A stretch of DNA of 64,000 nucleotides from Carnobacterium alterfunditum DSM 5972. Lineage in GTDB: Bacteria; Bacillota; Bacilli; Lactobacillales; Carnobacteriaceae. Made by a program: the position numbers and the translations under genes. The notes under the pieces were generated by a model. It searched no databases, was not told where the DNA came from, and saw only the letters and a program-made list of their open reading frames with translations. Below, piece after piece: positions 1-7,273 of this stretch. Location: NCBI RefSeq assembly GCF_000744115.1, contig NZ_JQLG01000004.1, positions 2,330,190 through 2,394,189 of the forward strand. The letters run 5' to 3'. Position 1 is the stretch's first letter; each line of letters starts with the position of its first letter.

Positions 1-1
1 T

Positions 2-49
2 CCTGATCTTCCTGAATATATGAAACAATACATCGCTTCATTTAAATAA
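2..49 (+). CDS. C-terminal end of an unidentified upstream gene (partial)
   Basis: The window opens inside a reading frame that encodes 15 residues ending in YMKQYIASFK and then stops at TAA. A strong terminator follows about 20 bases later, so this looks like the true end of a + strand gene. The piece is too short to assign a family. Confidence 0.5.
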   Translation, partial: PDLPEYMKQYIASFK

Positions 50-70
50 ATGAGTTGCTCATAACAGATT

Positions 71-103
71 AAAAAGACTAGGAATTGTTCCTAGTCTTTT
101 TTG
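71..103 (+). terminator. Rho-independent terminator
   Basis: AAGACTAGGAA and TTCCTAGTCTT form a perfect stem with a short loop, followed by a T run. It ends the partial gene at the left edge. Confidence 0.85.
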
Positions 104-428
104 TGTGCAGAAAAGCTTCATAAACATAGAGGGGATTATGAACAAAATAAGCAATAAAAACAATATTGTTTTTATTTAAAAAGATTTAATAAATAAAAAA
201 CCTTGTTAGTACAATGTTTTGATCTTTTTTTTATCAGTAGAATTTTTCAAATCACTCTAGAATCTCACGTTTCATTGCTTCTATTTTTTTTAAAATCTAT
301 ACTTGCATTTGTGTGAAAGAAAACGATTTTGCGAAGTCTTATGGTTTAGCAGGTAGTAACAATTTCTTTTATCGTTTTCTATCTTAATGACCATAGAAAA
401 GCTTATAACGAGAGGATGGTGCCCTTAA
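104..428. other. AT-rich leader of metNIQ, no recognised riboswitch
   Basis: About 325 bases of very AT-rich sequence lie before metN. I looked for a T-box (GGGTGGNACC core) and an S-box and found neither. A GAGAGGA ribosome binding site lies at about 410-416. No promoter stands out. Confidence 0.4.
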
Positions 429-1166
429 TTGATTGAACTAAAAAGTGTTTCCAAAAAATTCAATGGACAACACGGTGTATTAAAGGCTGTAGATGATATT
501 AGTTTATCTATTGAAAAAAATGAATTGTTTGGGGTGATCGGGGAAAGCGGTGCAGGAAAATCAACCTTGTTACGCTTTATCAACGCTTTAGAAAAACCGG
601 ATGACGGACAAGTACTAGTTGATGGTGTAGATGTTCAACAATTGACAAAAAAAGAATTGCGACTACATCAAAAAAAGATCAGCATGATTTTCCAACAATT
701 TAATTTGCTTAGCAACAAGACAGTTGAAGAAAATATCCATTTGCCTTTAGAAATGTATGATTACAAACATTTTCTGCCAATGGAAACGGTGTTGGACTTT
801 GTAGTTTTAAAAGATAAGCGGCACAGTTATCCAGCTGAATTATCTGGTGGGCAAAAGCAGCGTGTTGGTATTGCTCGTGCACTGATCACACGTCCAACTA
901 TTTTATTGTGTGATGAACCAACTTCAGCTTTAGATCAAAGCACTACAAAAGAAATCGTAGATGTTTTGAAAAAAGCTCATCAACAATTTGGGATGACCGT
1001 AGTGATCGTGACTCATGAGTTAGAAGTTATTAAAGAATTATGTACTCGTGCTGCAGTGATAGAAGAGGGAAAACTGATCGATACTATTCAAGTGAAACGT
1101 AAAAAGGAACAGAAAGAATTCCAAACGTATCACCAGCGAGCCTTGGAGGTGTTAGGAGATGCCTAA
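429..1166 (+). CDS. metN: Methionine ABC transporter ATP-binding protein MetN (short form)
   Basis: ATPase subunit that powers uptake of methionine by the MetNIQ importer at the inner face of the membrane. Visible motifs are Walker A GESGAGKST (residues 38-46), signature LSGGQ (138-142) and Walker [13 protein letters not shown] (from about 158). The chosen start is TTG at 429, about 12 bases after GAGAGGA. At 245 residues it is about 100 shorter than typical MetN (around 340) because it ends after the nucleotide-binding domain and lacks the C-terminal NIL/ACT-like methionine-sensing domain. It overlaps metI by 8 bases, so the two are translationally coupled. Assignment as MetN rather than another polar amino acid ATPase rests on the adjacent metI and metQ. 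Confidence 0.88.
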   Translation: MIELKSVSKKFNGQHGVLKAVDDISLSIEKNELFGVIGESGAGKSTLLRFINALEKPDDGQVLVDGVDVQQLTKKELRLHQKKISMIFQQFNLLSNKTVEENIHLPLEMYDYKHFLPMETVLDFVVLKDKRHSYPAELSGGQKQRVGIARALITRPTILLCDEPTSALDQSTTKEIVDVLKKAHQQFGMTVVIVTHELEVIKELCTRAAVIEEGKLIDTIQVKRKKEQKEFQTYHQRALEVLGDA

Positions 1167-1845
1167 TGCTCTAGAAATCTATCTTGAGAGCATCATTGAT
1201 TATGCTCCAAGTTTGATTGAAAGTCTCTATGAGACGGGGATAATGATGGGTTTTGCAATGGTTGCAGCTATCCTACTTGGGCTGCCATTAGGAACCTTGC
1301 TTTTTTTAACAGCCAGAGGAAAGCCGATGGAAAATAAATTTCTGTACCGGACAGCAAATATCTTTGTTAACATCATTCGTTCTTTTCCTTTTTTGTTATT
1401 GGTGATAGCTATGCAGCCCGCTATTCGGTACTTTTATGGAAGGGCAACAGGTGATCCAATTGCTGCTTCATTTCCAATGATGCTTATTGCAATTGTCTTA
1501 TATGCACGTTTTGTTGAGCAGTCGCTGCTTGACGTACCAAAAGGTGTGATAGAAACGGCTCATTCAATGGGAGCGACTATGCCTCAACTGGTATGGAAAT
1601 TTTTATACGTCGAAGCGAGAAGTTCATTACTGATTGGATTTACAACGGCTTTTGTCAGTTTCATTTCCTATTCAACAATTATGGGAGTGATCGGTGGTGG
1701 AGGGATTGGCGATTTTGCGATTCGCTATGGTTATCAGCGGTATGAAACAGCCATTATGTATACAGCAATTGTTATTATTATTATTTTTGTAGTCCTTATG
1801 CAGTGGTTAGGACTACAAATCGCTCGGAAACTAGATAAACGATAA
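1159..1845 (+). CDS. metI: Methionine ABC transporter permease MetI
   Basis: Membrane-spanning permease of the methionine importer, 228 residues, the usual MetI length. It has several hydrophobic segments (about residues 25-50, 70-90, 103-120, 157-180, 195-220) and the EAA-type coupling loop near residues 134-155 (ETAHSMGATMPQL), which contacts the ATPase. The conserved GVIGGGGIGD stretch typical of MetI follows. The start overlaps the end of metN and is preceded by GGTGTTAGGAG. The gene sits between metN and metQ in a three-gene operon. Confidence 0.93.
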   Translation: MPNALEIYLESIIDYAPSLIESLYETGIMMGFAMVAAILLGLPLGTLLFLTARGKPMENKFLYRTANIFVNIIRSFPFLLLVIAMQPAIRYFYGRATGDPIAASFPMMLIAIVLYARFVEQSLLDVPKGVIETAHSMGATMPQLVWKFLYVEARSSLLIGFTTAFVSFISYSTIMGVIGGGGIGDFAIRYGYQRYETAIMYTAIVIIIIFVVLMQWLGLQIARKLDKR

Positions 1846-1877
1846 TAAATTTTATATTTTAAAGGAGAGAGTTAGTT

Positions 1878-2738
1878 ATGTTGAAAAAAGGATTGGTTTT
1901 AAGTAGTTTAGCATTGCTGCTAGCAGCATGTGGTACAGGAAATTCAGATTCAGACAGTTCAGGTGAAGTCGCTACAAGTGAAGGATCAACCGAGCAAGAA
2001 GAAATTGTGATCAAAGTTGCTTCACATTTGCCGCCGATGACAGATATCGTTGAGATTGCTGGAGATGTTATTGAAGAACCGTATAAAGTAGAGTTGGTAG
2101 AAGTATCGGATAATATCCAATACAATGAGGCGTTGTTGAATGATGAAGTAGATGCCAATTTTGCTCAGCATGAACCCTTCATGGAAAAATTCAACGAAGA
2201 ACGTGATGGTAATTTAGTGGCACTTCAAACTATTTATAACCCGGTTGTTGGGTTTTATTCACCCGTTTATGACTCAATCGATGAAATTGAAGATGGTTCA
2301 GAAGTAGCTCTTCCAAGTGACTCTACTAATGAAGCGCGTGCTTTAGCAATACTAGAGCATTATGAATTACTTACGTTAGACCCTGAAGTGAACAAATATG
2401 AAGTAACTGTAGAAAATGTAACAGAAAATCCACATGATTTTACTTTTACGCACATCGACCTATTGAATTTGACAAGTGCTTATGAAGACGGAGTAGAATT
2501 AGTTTTTAACTATCCTACCTACATTGAAAGTATCGGATTGACAACAGAAGACGCATTGCTATTAGAAGACGAAGAAGATCTTACTTTTGCTTTGCAATTG
2601 ATCGCACGCGAAGATAACCAAAAATCAGCTGAGATCCAGGCCCTACTTAAAGCTTTTACTTCACAAGAAGTACATGACTATCTAAATGAACTGTCAGAAA
2701 AGGGCCACTTAGAGCCAGCTTTTGACCCTGGTGAGTAA
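1878..2738 (+). CDS. metQ: Methionine-binding lipoprotein MetQ
   Basis: Substrate-binding lipoprotein of the methionine importer, anchored outside the cell. It has a signal peptide with lipobox LLAAC, so Cys18 would be the lipidated N-terminal residue, then a Ser/Asp/Glu-rich linker (about 20-45) and a NlpA-type binding domain. Conserved stretches include VASHLPPMTDIVE and FAQHEPFMEKFN. Length (286) fits the family. A strong AAGGAGAGAG site precedes the ATG. It is the last gene of the operon. NlpA proteins can bind L- or D-methionine or dipeptides; the exact ligand cannot be read from sequence. Confidence 0.92.
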   Translation: MLKKGLVLSSLALLLAACGTGNSDSDSSGEVATSEGSTEQEEIVIKVASHLPPMTDIVEIAGDVIEEPYKVELVEVSDNIQYNEALLNDEVDANFAQHEPFMEKFNEERDGNLVALQTIYNPVVGFYSPVYDSIDEIEDGSEVALPSDSTNEARALAILEHYELLTLDPEVNKYEVTVENVTENPHDFTFTHIDLLNLTSAYEDGVELVFNYPTYIESIGLTTEDALLLEDEEDLTFALQLIAREDNQKSAEIQALLKAFTSQEVHDYLNELSEKGHLEPAFDPGE

Positions 2739-2792
2739 ATTTTAGGATAGCGTACCTGACAATGTTGAAGTAATAAAATAAATAGAAAATTC

Positions 2793-2862
2793 TTAAGGTT
2801 GAACTTCAAAATTTTGAGTGAAATCTAATTTTTGAAGTTCAAAGCCTTGAGTCTTTTTCTTT
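2793..2862 (+). terminator. Probable terminator after metQ
   Basis: GGTTGAACTTCAAAATT pairs with AATTTTTGAAGTTCAAAGCC across a 13-base loop, followed by interrupted T runs. The tail is less compact than in the other terminators of the window. Confidence 0.6.
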
Positions 2863-3094
2863 TTTTATGGCTAAACAAGTTGGAGTATGGATCGACTATT
2901 TTATTGGACTGATAAAAAACAGATATGATTCCAAAAATTGATAGGATATTCAATACTTAAAGGTACTAAAAAGCAAAGAAATTTATAATGATATTCTTAA
3001 CCTGAATAATTCATACTTTTTCTAAAACGCTCTGGAAAAGCTGTTATAACGCTAGTTTGAGTTAATTTTCTCAGCACCCTTTGGGTGTGCAAAA
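2863..3094. other. Intergenic DNA and likely left flank of the IS1380-type element
   Basis: AT-rich sequence with no gene. The left end of the insertion sequence must lie here. A weak match between 3001 onwards (CCTGAATAATTC) and the reverse complement of the sequence ending at 4570 may mark the ends, but no target duplication was found. A small hairpin GCACCC-TTT-GGGTGTGC lies at 3074-3090. Confidence 0.35.
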
Positions 3095-3150
3095 AGAACC
3101 CCAATCTGCTATGGTTAAAGCGACTAAACATAACCAAAGAAAGGGGTTCT
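3095..3150 (+). promoter_or_regulatory. Hairpin that buries the transposase ribosome binding site
   Basis: AGAACCCC (3095-3102) pairs with GGGGTTCT (3143-3150), and TGGTTA (3112-3117) pairs with TAACCA (3131-3136). The AAAGGGG ribosome binding site of the transposase lies in the 3' arm. Such a structure would keep translation low, as is known for other insertion sequences when transcripts read in from outside. Confidence 0.6.
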
Positions 3151-3154
3151 CTCT

Positions 3155-4471
3155 ATGGCAACTTTACATGAAAATCGTTTGCTTTTCAATTCAAACATTA
3201 CGGTATCTCACTCTGGGGGTAATTTATCCTCAGATTCCGGATTGATATTAGTTAAGGAATTCATGCACACCATTAATTTCTCTAACATTTTGAAACAAAC
3301 CCTCACTATTAACGATGATCGACTTTACTATAACCATGCTAATCATTCAATTATTGAACAAATCCTTTTTCAATTGATTGCTGGATATCAAACGGATTCT
3401 TCGGCTGACGTTTTATCAAAAGATCCCATTTTCCAGAGTCTATTAGCTAAAGAGCAACTCGCTTCACAACCGTCTATTTCTCGTTTATGGGATCGGTTAA
3501 GTCAAGAAAACATTTCCCAATTACAAGAAGTCAATCAAATCCTGATTGATAAAGTACGTACTGCTCGTAATACAACTGAAATGATTTTTGATCTAGACTC
3601 AACACATTCGGATACCTTTGGCAATCAGGAGAAGTCGAATTATAATGCCCATTACCAAACGAATGGCTATCATCCACTTGTTGCCTTTGAAGGTCTGACT
3701 GGCGACTTTTTGAAAGCAGAACTTCGTTCTGGTAATGTGTACACATCCAATGGTGTTGCAGATTTTGTCCGACCACTTTTTGACCATTACCAAGAAACCG
3801 TACCTGTAAGTTCTATTCTAGTGCGTGCAGATAGTGGTTTTGCAACTCCTGAATTATATGAACTGTGTGAAAAACGTCAAAATTTTTATATTGTTCGATT
3901 GAAATCGAATCGCAACTTAGGAAAAATCGCTGAGCAATTTGTATCTATAAATGACCAGCAGGATTGGGATAAAAAAGAAGTTCACTACGCTTCTACACTC
4001 TATCAAGCTAAGAGCTGGACACATCCACGAAGAATTTGTATTAAATCTACGCGCGAAGCAACCGAATTGATTGCTCGACATGAATTTATCATAACCAATT
4101 TATCAGAGAACCTTTCTGCAGAAGCGGTCTTTCAAACCTATTCTAAAAGAGGCACCATGGAAAATTACATTAAAGAGGCCAAAAATGGATTTTATTTCGA
4201 TAAAACCAACAGTCCTCGTTTTTTAGAAAATCATGCACGTATGATGGTGAGTGTACTAGCTTACAACATCGTCAATTTTATGCGTACTCTTTGTTTTACG
4301 AAAGAAACCAAAGGTTTTCAAGTTTCAACTATTCGTTTGCTCTTATTTAAAGTAGCGGGTAAACTTGTTCATTCTGGACGAAAAACCTTTTTAAAACTCA
4401 GTTCCTATCACGTTTACCATGAACTCTTCCATAAAATCTTGCGGAATATTCAGCATTTCAAATGGCAGTAG
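3155..4471 (+). CDS. IS1380-family transposase
   Basis: Full-length transposase of 438 residues, a typical size for the IS1380 family of DDE transposases. Family-like features are the N-terminal FNSNITVSHSGGNLSSDSGL stretch, the acidic DLDSTHSDTFG segment (about 146-156), RADSGF (about 225-230) and YSKRGTMENYIKEAKNGF near residue 330, which carries the conserved YxxR and catalytic Glu region. The frame has no lesions, so the element may be active. It sits between metNIQ and an ECF transporter gene. The element ends are not confidently defined. Confidence 0.9.
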   Translation: MATLHENRLLFNSNITVSHSGGNLSSDSGLILVKEFMHTINFSNILKQTLTINDDRLYYNHANHSIIEQILFQLIAGYQTDSSADVLSKDPIFQSLLAKEQLASQPSISRLWDRLSQENISQLQEVNQILIDKVRTARNTTEMIFDLDSTHSDTFGNQEKSNYNAHYQTNGYHPLVAFEGLTGDFLKAELRSGNVYTSNGVADFVRPLFDHYQETVPVSSILVRADSGFATPELYELCEKRQNFYIVRLKSNRNLGKIAEQFVSINDQQDWDKKEVHYASTLYQAKSWTHPRRICIKSTREATELIARHEFIITNLSENLSAEAVFQTYSKRGTMENYIKEAKNGFYFDKTNSPRFLENHARMMVSVLAYNIVNFMRTLCFTKETKGFQVSTIRLLLFKVAGKLVHSGRKTFLKLSSYHVYHELFHKILRNIQHFKWQ

Positions 4472-4740
4472 CACTCACACCTAATGGAATAGTTTAAAAA
4501 AAAAGGCTAATTTCAAGGGGTTAGTATGCCTAAAAATCTTAATTTTCTGACAAAAAAATGAGTGACTTGGAAATTTGAAGTAAAATAAGTAAACCTAACA
4601 AACTAATGACCTGAAAGAAGTGAAAAATGCACCAATTATTATTTTTTTTAAAAGTATGAATCATTCAGGCTTAACAAAATAATGTAAAATAACAGTGAAT
4701 ACAAGAGAAGTGCATTTTTTTATAGAAAGAAGGGGTTACG

Positions 4741-5334
4741 GTGTACCAAAAAAATAGGAGTGCTTATAGAACCGCTATTTTAGGTATTCTTACGGCTATC
4801 ATTATTATTCAAAATTTCGTTCCATTACTGGGATATATTCCTATCCCTCCTTTAAATCCTACGATCATTCATATTACAGTTATTGTAGTATCTATTACAC
4901 TTGGAACAAAAGATGGTATGATCATTGGCTCTGTTTGGGGAATAACTCGAATGATAAAGGCTTTTACGATGCCTGCTTCGCCTTTTGATTATTTTTTATG
5001 GAGGAATCCAATTATTGCAATCATTCCTCGAATTCTGGTAGGTTTTGTGGCTGGATATGCGTATAACGTGTGTAAAAAAAGATTCTCTAAAGATTCAACA
5101 GCGATGATCGTCTCCTCGGTCTTAGCGTCATTAACAAATACAGTTATGGTTTTAGGCTTGATTTATGTAATATATGGTGAAGCTTATGCCTCACTTATAG
5201 AAGTTGATTATTCGAATCTTTTAGGAGTATTGGCAACCGTTGTTTTGACAAATGGAGTCGGTGAAGCAATAGCCGCTGCCATTATCGCGCCTATTATCGC
5301 ACGCTCGTTGAAGAAATTCAGTACCAATAAATAA
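4741..5334 (+). CDS. ECF transporter S component (vitamin-type substrate-binding membrane protein)
   Basis: Integral membrane protein of 197 residues with about six hydrophobic segments and the short N-terminal RTAILGILTAI type helix seen in ECF S components. It would bind a small nutrient and dock onto a shared EcfA-EcfA'-EcfT energizing module encoded elsewhere. The pattern QNFVPLLGYIPIPPLNPTI, then LGTKDG and NPIIAIIPRILVG, resembles the S-component group annotated for pantothenate or related vitamins, but the ligand cannot be decided from sequence. The start is GTG at 4741, eight bases after GAAAGAAGGGG. No EcfA or EcfT gene is next to it, as usual for group II ECF systems. Confidence 0.8.
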   Translation: MYQKNRSAYRTAILGILTAIIIIQNFVPLLGYIPIPPLNPTIIHITVIVVSITLGTKDGMIIGSVWGITRMIKAFTMPASPFDYFLWRNPIIAIIPRILVGFVAGYAYNVCKKRFSKDSTAMIVSSVLASLTNTVMVLGLIYVIYGEAYASLIEVDYSNLLGVLATVVLTNGVGEAIAAAIIAPIIARSLKKFSTNK

Positions 5335-5371
5335 AAAAAGGTTCTACATCAAATGGTGTGGATGCTTCAAA
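5335..5371 (+). other. Short spacer after the ECF gene
   Basis: AT-rich spacer between the ECF S-component gene and repeat element copy A. Nothing recognisable is present. Confidence 0.3.
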
Positions 5372-5553
5372 AAAATTTCTTTTGGAATGGACGGGTTTGC
5401 CTGTGGAGAGCCGAGGGAACGCCTGAAGCCTAAAACCAAAAGTTGTCATGGTTGTTGCTGCTTTAGCAGCTTACAAACATGATACCTTGGGCGTTATTTG
5501 CCCACAGTGCTTCATTTTAAGCTACAAGCAGCCTTATTCCTCCAGAATTTGGG
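5372..5553 (+). repeat. Repeat element with conserved ends, copy A
   Basis: About 182 bases whose first ~27 bases (AATTTCTTTTGGAATGGACG then GGTTTGC) and last ~33 bases (GCTACAAGCAGCCTTATTCC then TCCAGAATTT) match copy B at 15553-15724 on the other strand. The middle parts differ between copies. The two ends are imperfect inverted repeats of each other (AAATT..CT..GGAAT shared). The core holds a strong local hairpin centred on GCTGC-TTTA-GCAGC inside TCATG...CATGA. It may be a miniature mobile element or a structured RNA; no protein is predicted. A terminator follows at 5609. Confidence 0.6.
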
Positions 5554-5608
5554 TAAGTAATGCAACTAGATTGAGTTTATCAACACTAAAAATTATAGAT
5601 CCTAAAAA

Positions 5609-5650
5609 AATAAGACCCTTTAGAATAAACTCTTCTAAAGGGTCTTATTT
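5609..5650. terminator. Bidirectional terminator between copy A and ddh
   Basis: AATAAGACCCTTTAGAA and TTCTAAAGGGTCTTATT form a 17-bp stem with T runs on both sides. It serves the minus-strand ddh gene, which ends at 5651, and anything transcribed rightward from the ECF gene or copy A. Confidence 0.9.
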
Positions 5651-6628
5651 TTATAGCAGTTCTTTTCTTAGTTGTTCAGGTGATTTATCTGACAAGTAGG
5701 ACATAGGAACATCTAGTACGCTGAAAGCACCGGTTTTTCCTTCTTTTTTAAACTTAACTGCGGCTCTTACATAGGCAACTAAAACAGAAGAGGTGAATTC
5801 AGGATTGCTTTCTAAATCAAGTTGAAATTCAGCTTTTTGTTTGCTTCCAGCTCCAGATTCACCGGTACGGATAACAAATCCACCGTGAGGCATCTGTTGA
5901 TGGTCTTTTTCAAATTGTTCTTCGTCAATAAAATGAACAACGGTCTCGTAAGGTTCAAAGTAATTCGGCATCGTTTTGATCGTTTGTTCAATTTTTGATT
6001 GATCTGCTCCTTCATCAGAAACAACGTAACAAATACGTATATGTTTCTCACGTGTAGAAAGGGAAGGGTTCAGTCCTTTACGAACTTTTTCTAAAGCTTG
6101 ATCTAATGGGACGGTATATTGAACCCCTTTTTTGACACCAGTTATGCGACGAATCGCATCAGAATGACCTTGGCTTAAACCTTTACCCCAGAAAGTATAA
6201 GTCTGTCCAACGGGTAGAACGGCTTCAAATAATGCACGGTTGATTGAAAATAAACCTGGATCCCAACCGACAGAAATAATACTGACATTTTGCCCTTCTT
6301 TAGCAGAATTATCCATATCTTCAAAATAGGCAGGTATTTTTGCATGATTATCATAACTATCAATAGTTGAAAAATGTTTTGCTAATTCTGGTCCTTGCTG
6401 TGGTAAGTCAGTAGCTGACCCACCACATAAAATCAATACATCGATATCATTTTTATAATTTAAAATATCATCGATTTTTATTGCAGGAAGTACGGAATTT
6501 ACCTCTGCTGGATTCCGTCTCGTAAAGACAGCGATTCCTTCCATATCAGGAAATTGATTGATCGCTAGTTCAACCCCTCTGCCAATATTACCGTAGCCGA
6601 CTAAGCCTATACGAATTTTTTGATTCAT
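5651..6628 (-). CDS. ddh: meso-Diaminopimelate D-dehydrogenase
   Basis: Catalyses the NADPH-dependent one-step conversion of tetrahydrodipicolinate and ammonia to meso-diaminopimelate, the direct shortcut in lysine and peptidoglycan precursor synthesis. The N-terminal Rossmann motif GLVGYGNIGRGVE (about residues 8-20), CGGSATDLPQQGPELA, SVGWDPGLFS and WGKGLSQGHSDAIR are diagnostic of Ddh. The start is the ATG at 6628, giving 325 residues, the usual Ddh length. A longer upstream frame to 6742 is rejected because it overlaps the promoter at 6674-6702. It is a single-gene unit ended by the strong terminator at 5609. Confidence 0.93.
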   Translation of the reverse strand: MNQKIRIGLVGYGNIGRGVELAINQFPDMEGIAVFTRRNPAEVNSVLPAIKIDDILNYKNDIDVLILCGGSATDLPQQGPELAKHFSTIDSYDNHAKIPAYFEDMDNSAKEGQNVSIISVGWDPGLFSINRALFEAVLPVGQTYTFWGKGLSQGHSDAIRRITGVKKGVQYTVPLDQALEKVRKGLNPSLSTREKHIRICYVVSDEGADQSKIEQTIKTMPNYFEPYETVVHFIDEEQFEKDHQQMPHGGFVIRTGESGAGSKQKAEFQLDLESNPEFTSSVLVAYVRAAVKFKKEGKTGAFSVLDVPMSYLSDKSPEQLRKELL

Positions 6629-6673
6629 TTTTTTTGACTCCAATCTGTATTTGAAATTATATCGTTCGCTTTT

Positions 6674-6702
6674 AGTATAATAGATAATGAAAAATAAACC
6701 AA
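6674..6702 (-). promoter_or_regulatory. Sigma-A-type promoter of ddh
   Basis: On the minus strand TTGGTT (6702-6697) and TATACT (6679-6674) are separated by 17 bases and lie about 45 bases upstream of the ddh start codon. Confidence 0.7.
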
Positions 6703-6731
6703 TAAGGTGAGTATAAAAAAACAAACATTCG

Positions 6732-6760
6732 TTCTTTTTCACATCTGTTTATGGTACAAT
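6732..6760 (+). promoter_or_regulatory. Promoter of the holin-like toxin gene
   Basis: TTCTTT (6732-6737), a 17-base spacer and TACAAT (6755-6760) preceded by an extended -10 TATGG. Transcription would start near 6767 and give a toxin mRNA of roughly 205 nt ending at the hairpin 6925-6973. Confidence 0.6.
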
Positions 6761-6855
6761 TTAAAAAGTAGAAAAGTTTAAGACGGTGGCTAACTCTTTT
6801 AAAATGGGGTGATGCCGATGTTTTTTGTTTGGGCTTTCCCTAGAAAGGAAAACCC

Positions 6856-6936
6856 ATGAGTGTTTATGAAACTCTGATGTTTGCATTAGCTTTTGCAACT
6901 CTTGTTTTAAAAATCTCATCAGACAAAAAAAAGTAA
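6856..6936 (+). CDS. Putative holin-like toxin of a type I toxin-antitoxin locus
   Basis: A 26-residue peptide that starts MSVYETLM, has one hydrophobic stretch (LMFALAFATLVLKI) and ends in a charged SSDKKK tail. This pattern matches the small putative holin-like toxin family common in Lactobacillales and Bacillales. A good AAAGGAAAA ribosome binding site lies eight bases before the ATG. The gene has its own promoter and a terminator shared with a convergent antisense RNA at 7050-6925, the arrangement of type I toxin-antitoxin modules. The expected action is membrane insertion and depolarisation when antisense control is lost. Toxicity is inferred from the family and not shown here. Confidence 0.7.
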   Translation: MSVYETLMFALAFATLVLKISSDKKK

Positions 6937-6973
6937 CCGTCTAAGCTTTAGCGAGTAGGACGATTACTTTTTG
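6925..6973. terminator. Bidirectional terminator shared by toxin and antisense RNA
   Basis: AAGTAACCGTC (6931-6941) pairs with the GGACGATTACTT region (6958-6969). There are A runs on the left and T runs on the right, so the hairpin works in both directions. The toxin stop codon lies inside the left arm. Confidence 0.75.
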
Positions 6974-7050
6974 TATTATGTTCTATAGTAGCTGCCGTCT
7001 TTAACGGTTCTATCCTAAAGAGGGGTATGTTGACGCATATCTCTCTTTTC
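6925..7050 (-). ncRNA. Predicted antisense antitoxin RNA
   Basis: A strong minus-strand promoter (TTGAAA at 7085-7080, 17-base spacer, TGC-extended TAGAAT at 7062-7057) would start a transcript near 7050. It runs toward the toxin gene and ends at the shared hairpin, about 125 nt. It is convergent with and overlaps the 3' end of the toxin mRNA. The RNA itself is inferred only from promoter, terminator and position. Confidence 0.6.
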
Positions 7051-7056
7051 ATTCAT

Positions 7057-7085
7057 ATTCTAGCATGTGTAGCGATCTTTTTCAA
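7057..7085 (-). promoter_or_regulatory. Strong promoter of the antisense RNA
   Basis: TTGAAA (7085-7080) and TAGAAT (7062-7057) with 17-base spacing and a TG extended -10. This is one of the closest matches to the sigma-A consensus seen in the window, and no gene lies directly downstream of it except the toxin locus in antisense. Confidence 0.7.
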
Positions 7086-7273
7086 TTAAAAACAATCTTT
7101 AAGGGTTGTTTTTTGAACGTAAATAACAGTTAGAAATAAAGTAACTTAAAAACGAAATAGAATGGTAATACTAGCTTAACGTATTTAATCCATTTCAATG
7201 GTATACTGAATTAGTAGTTTTTGGAAATACTGAAAACAGCGTAAAAATCACTTGAAAAGATTGGAGAATCAAC

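Noticed and set aside
104-428. Methionine T-box or SAM riboswitch before metN
   Set aside because: Neither the T-box core nor the S-box conserved segments were found on inspection.
2867-2941. 24-codon ORF (MAKQVGVWIDYF onward) after the metQ terminator
   Set aside because: It is preceded by a T run with no ribosome binding site and sits in the terminator tail.
4624-4720. Long-range pairing AAAAATGCAC/GTGCATTTTT before the ECF gene as a riboswitch or attenuator
   Set aside because: The stem is only ten bases over a 75-base gap with no conserved inner structure; it could be chance in AT-rich DNA.
5448-5699. 83-codon + strand ORF downstream of the ECF gene
   Set aside because: It runs through repeat copy A, the terminator and the end of ddh, so it cannot be a real gene.
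6629-6742. N-terminal extension of ddh to 6742
   Set aside because: It would overlap the ddh promoter (6702-6674) and adds a hydrophobic stretch not found in Ddh; the ATG at 6628 gives the family length.
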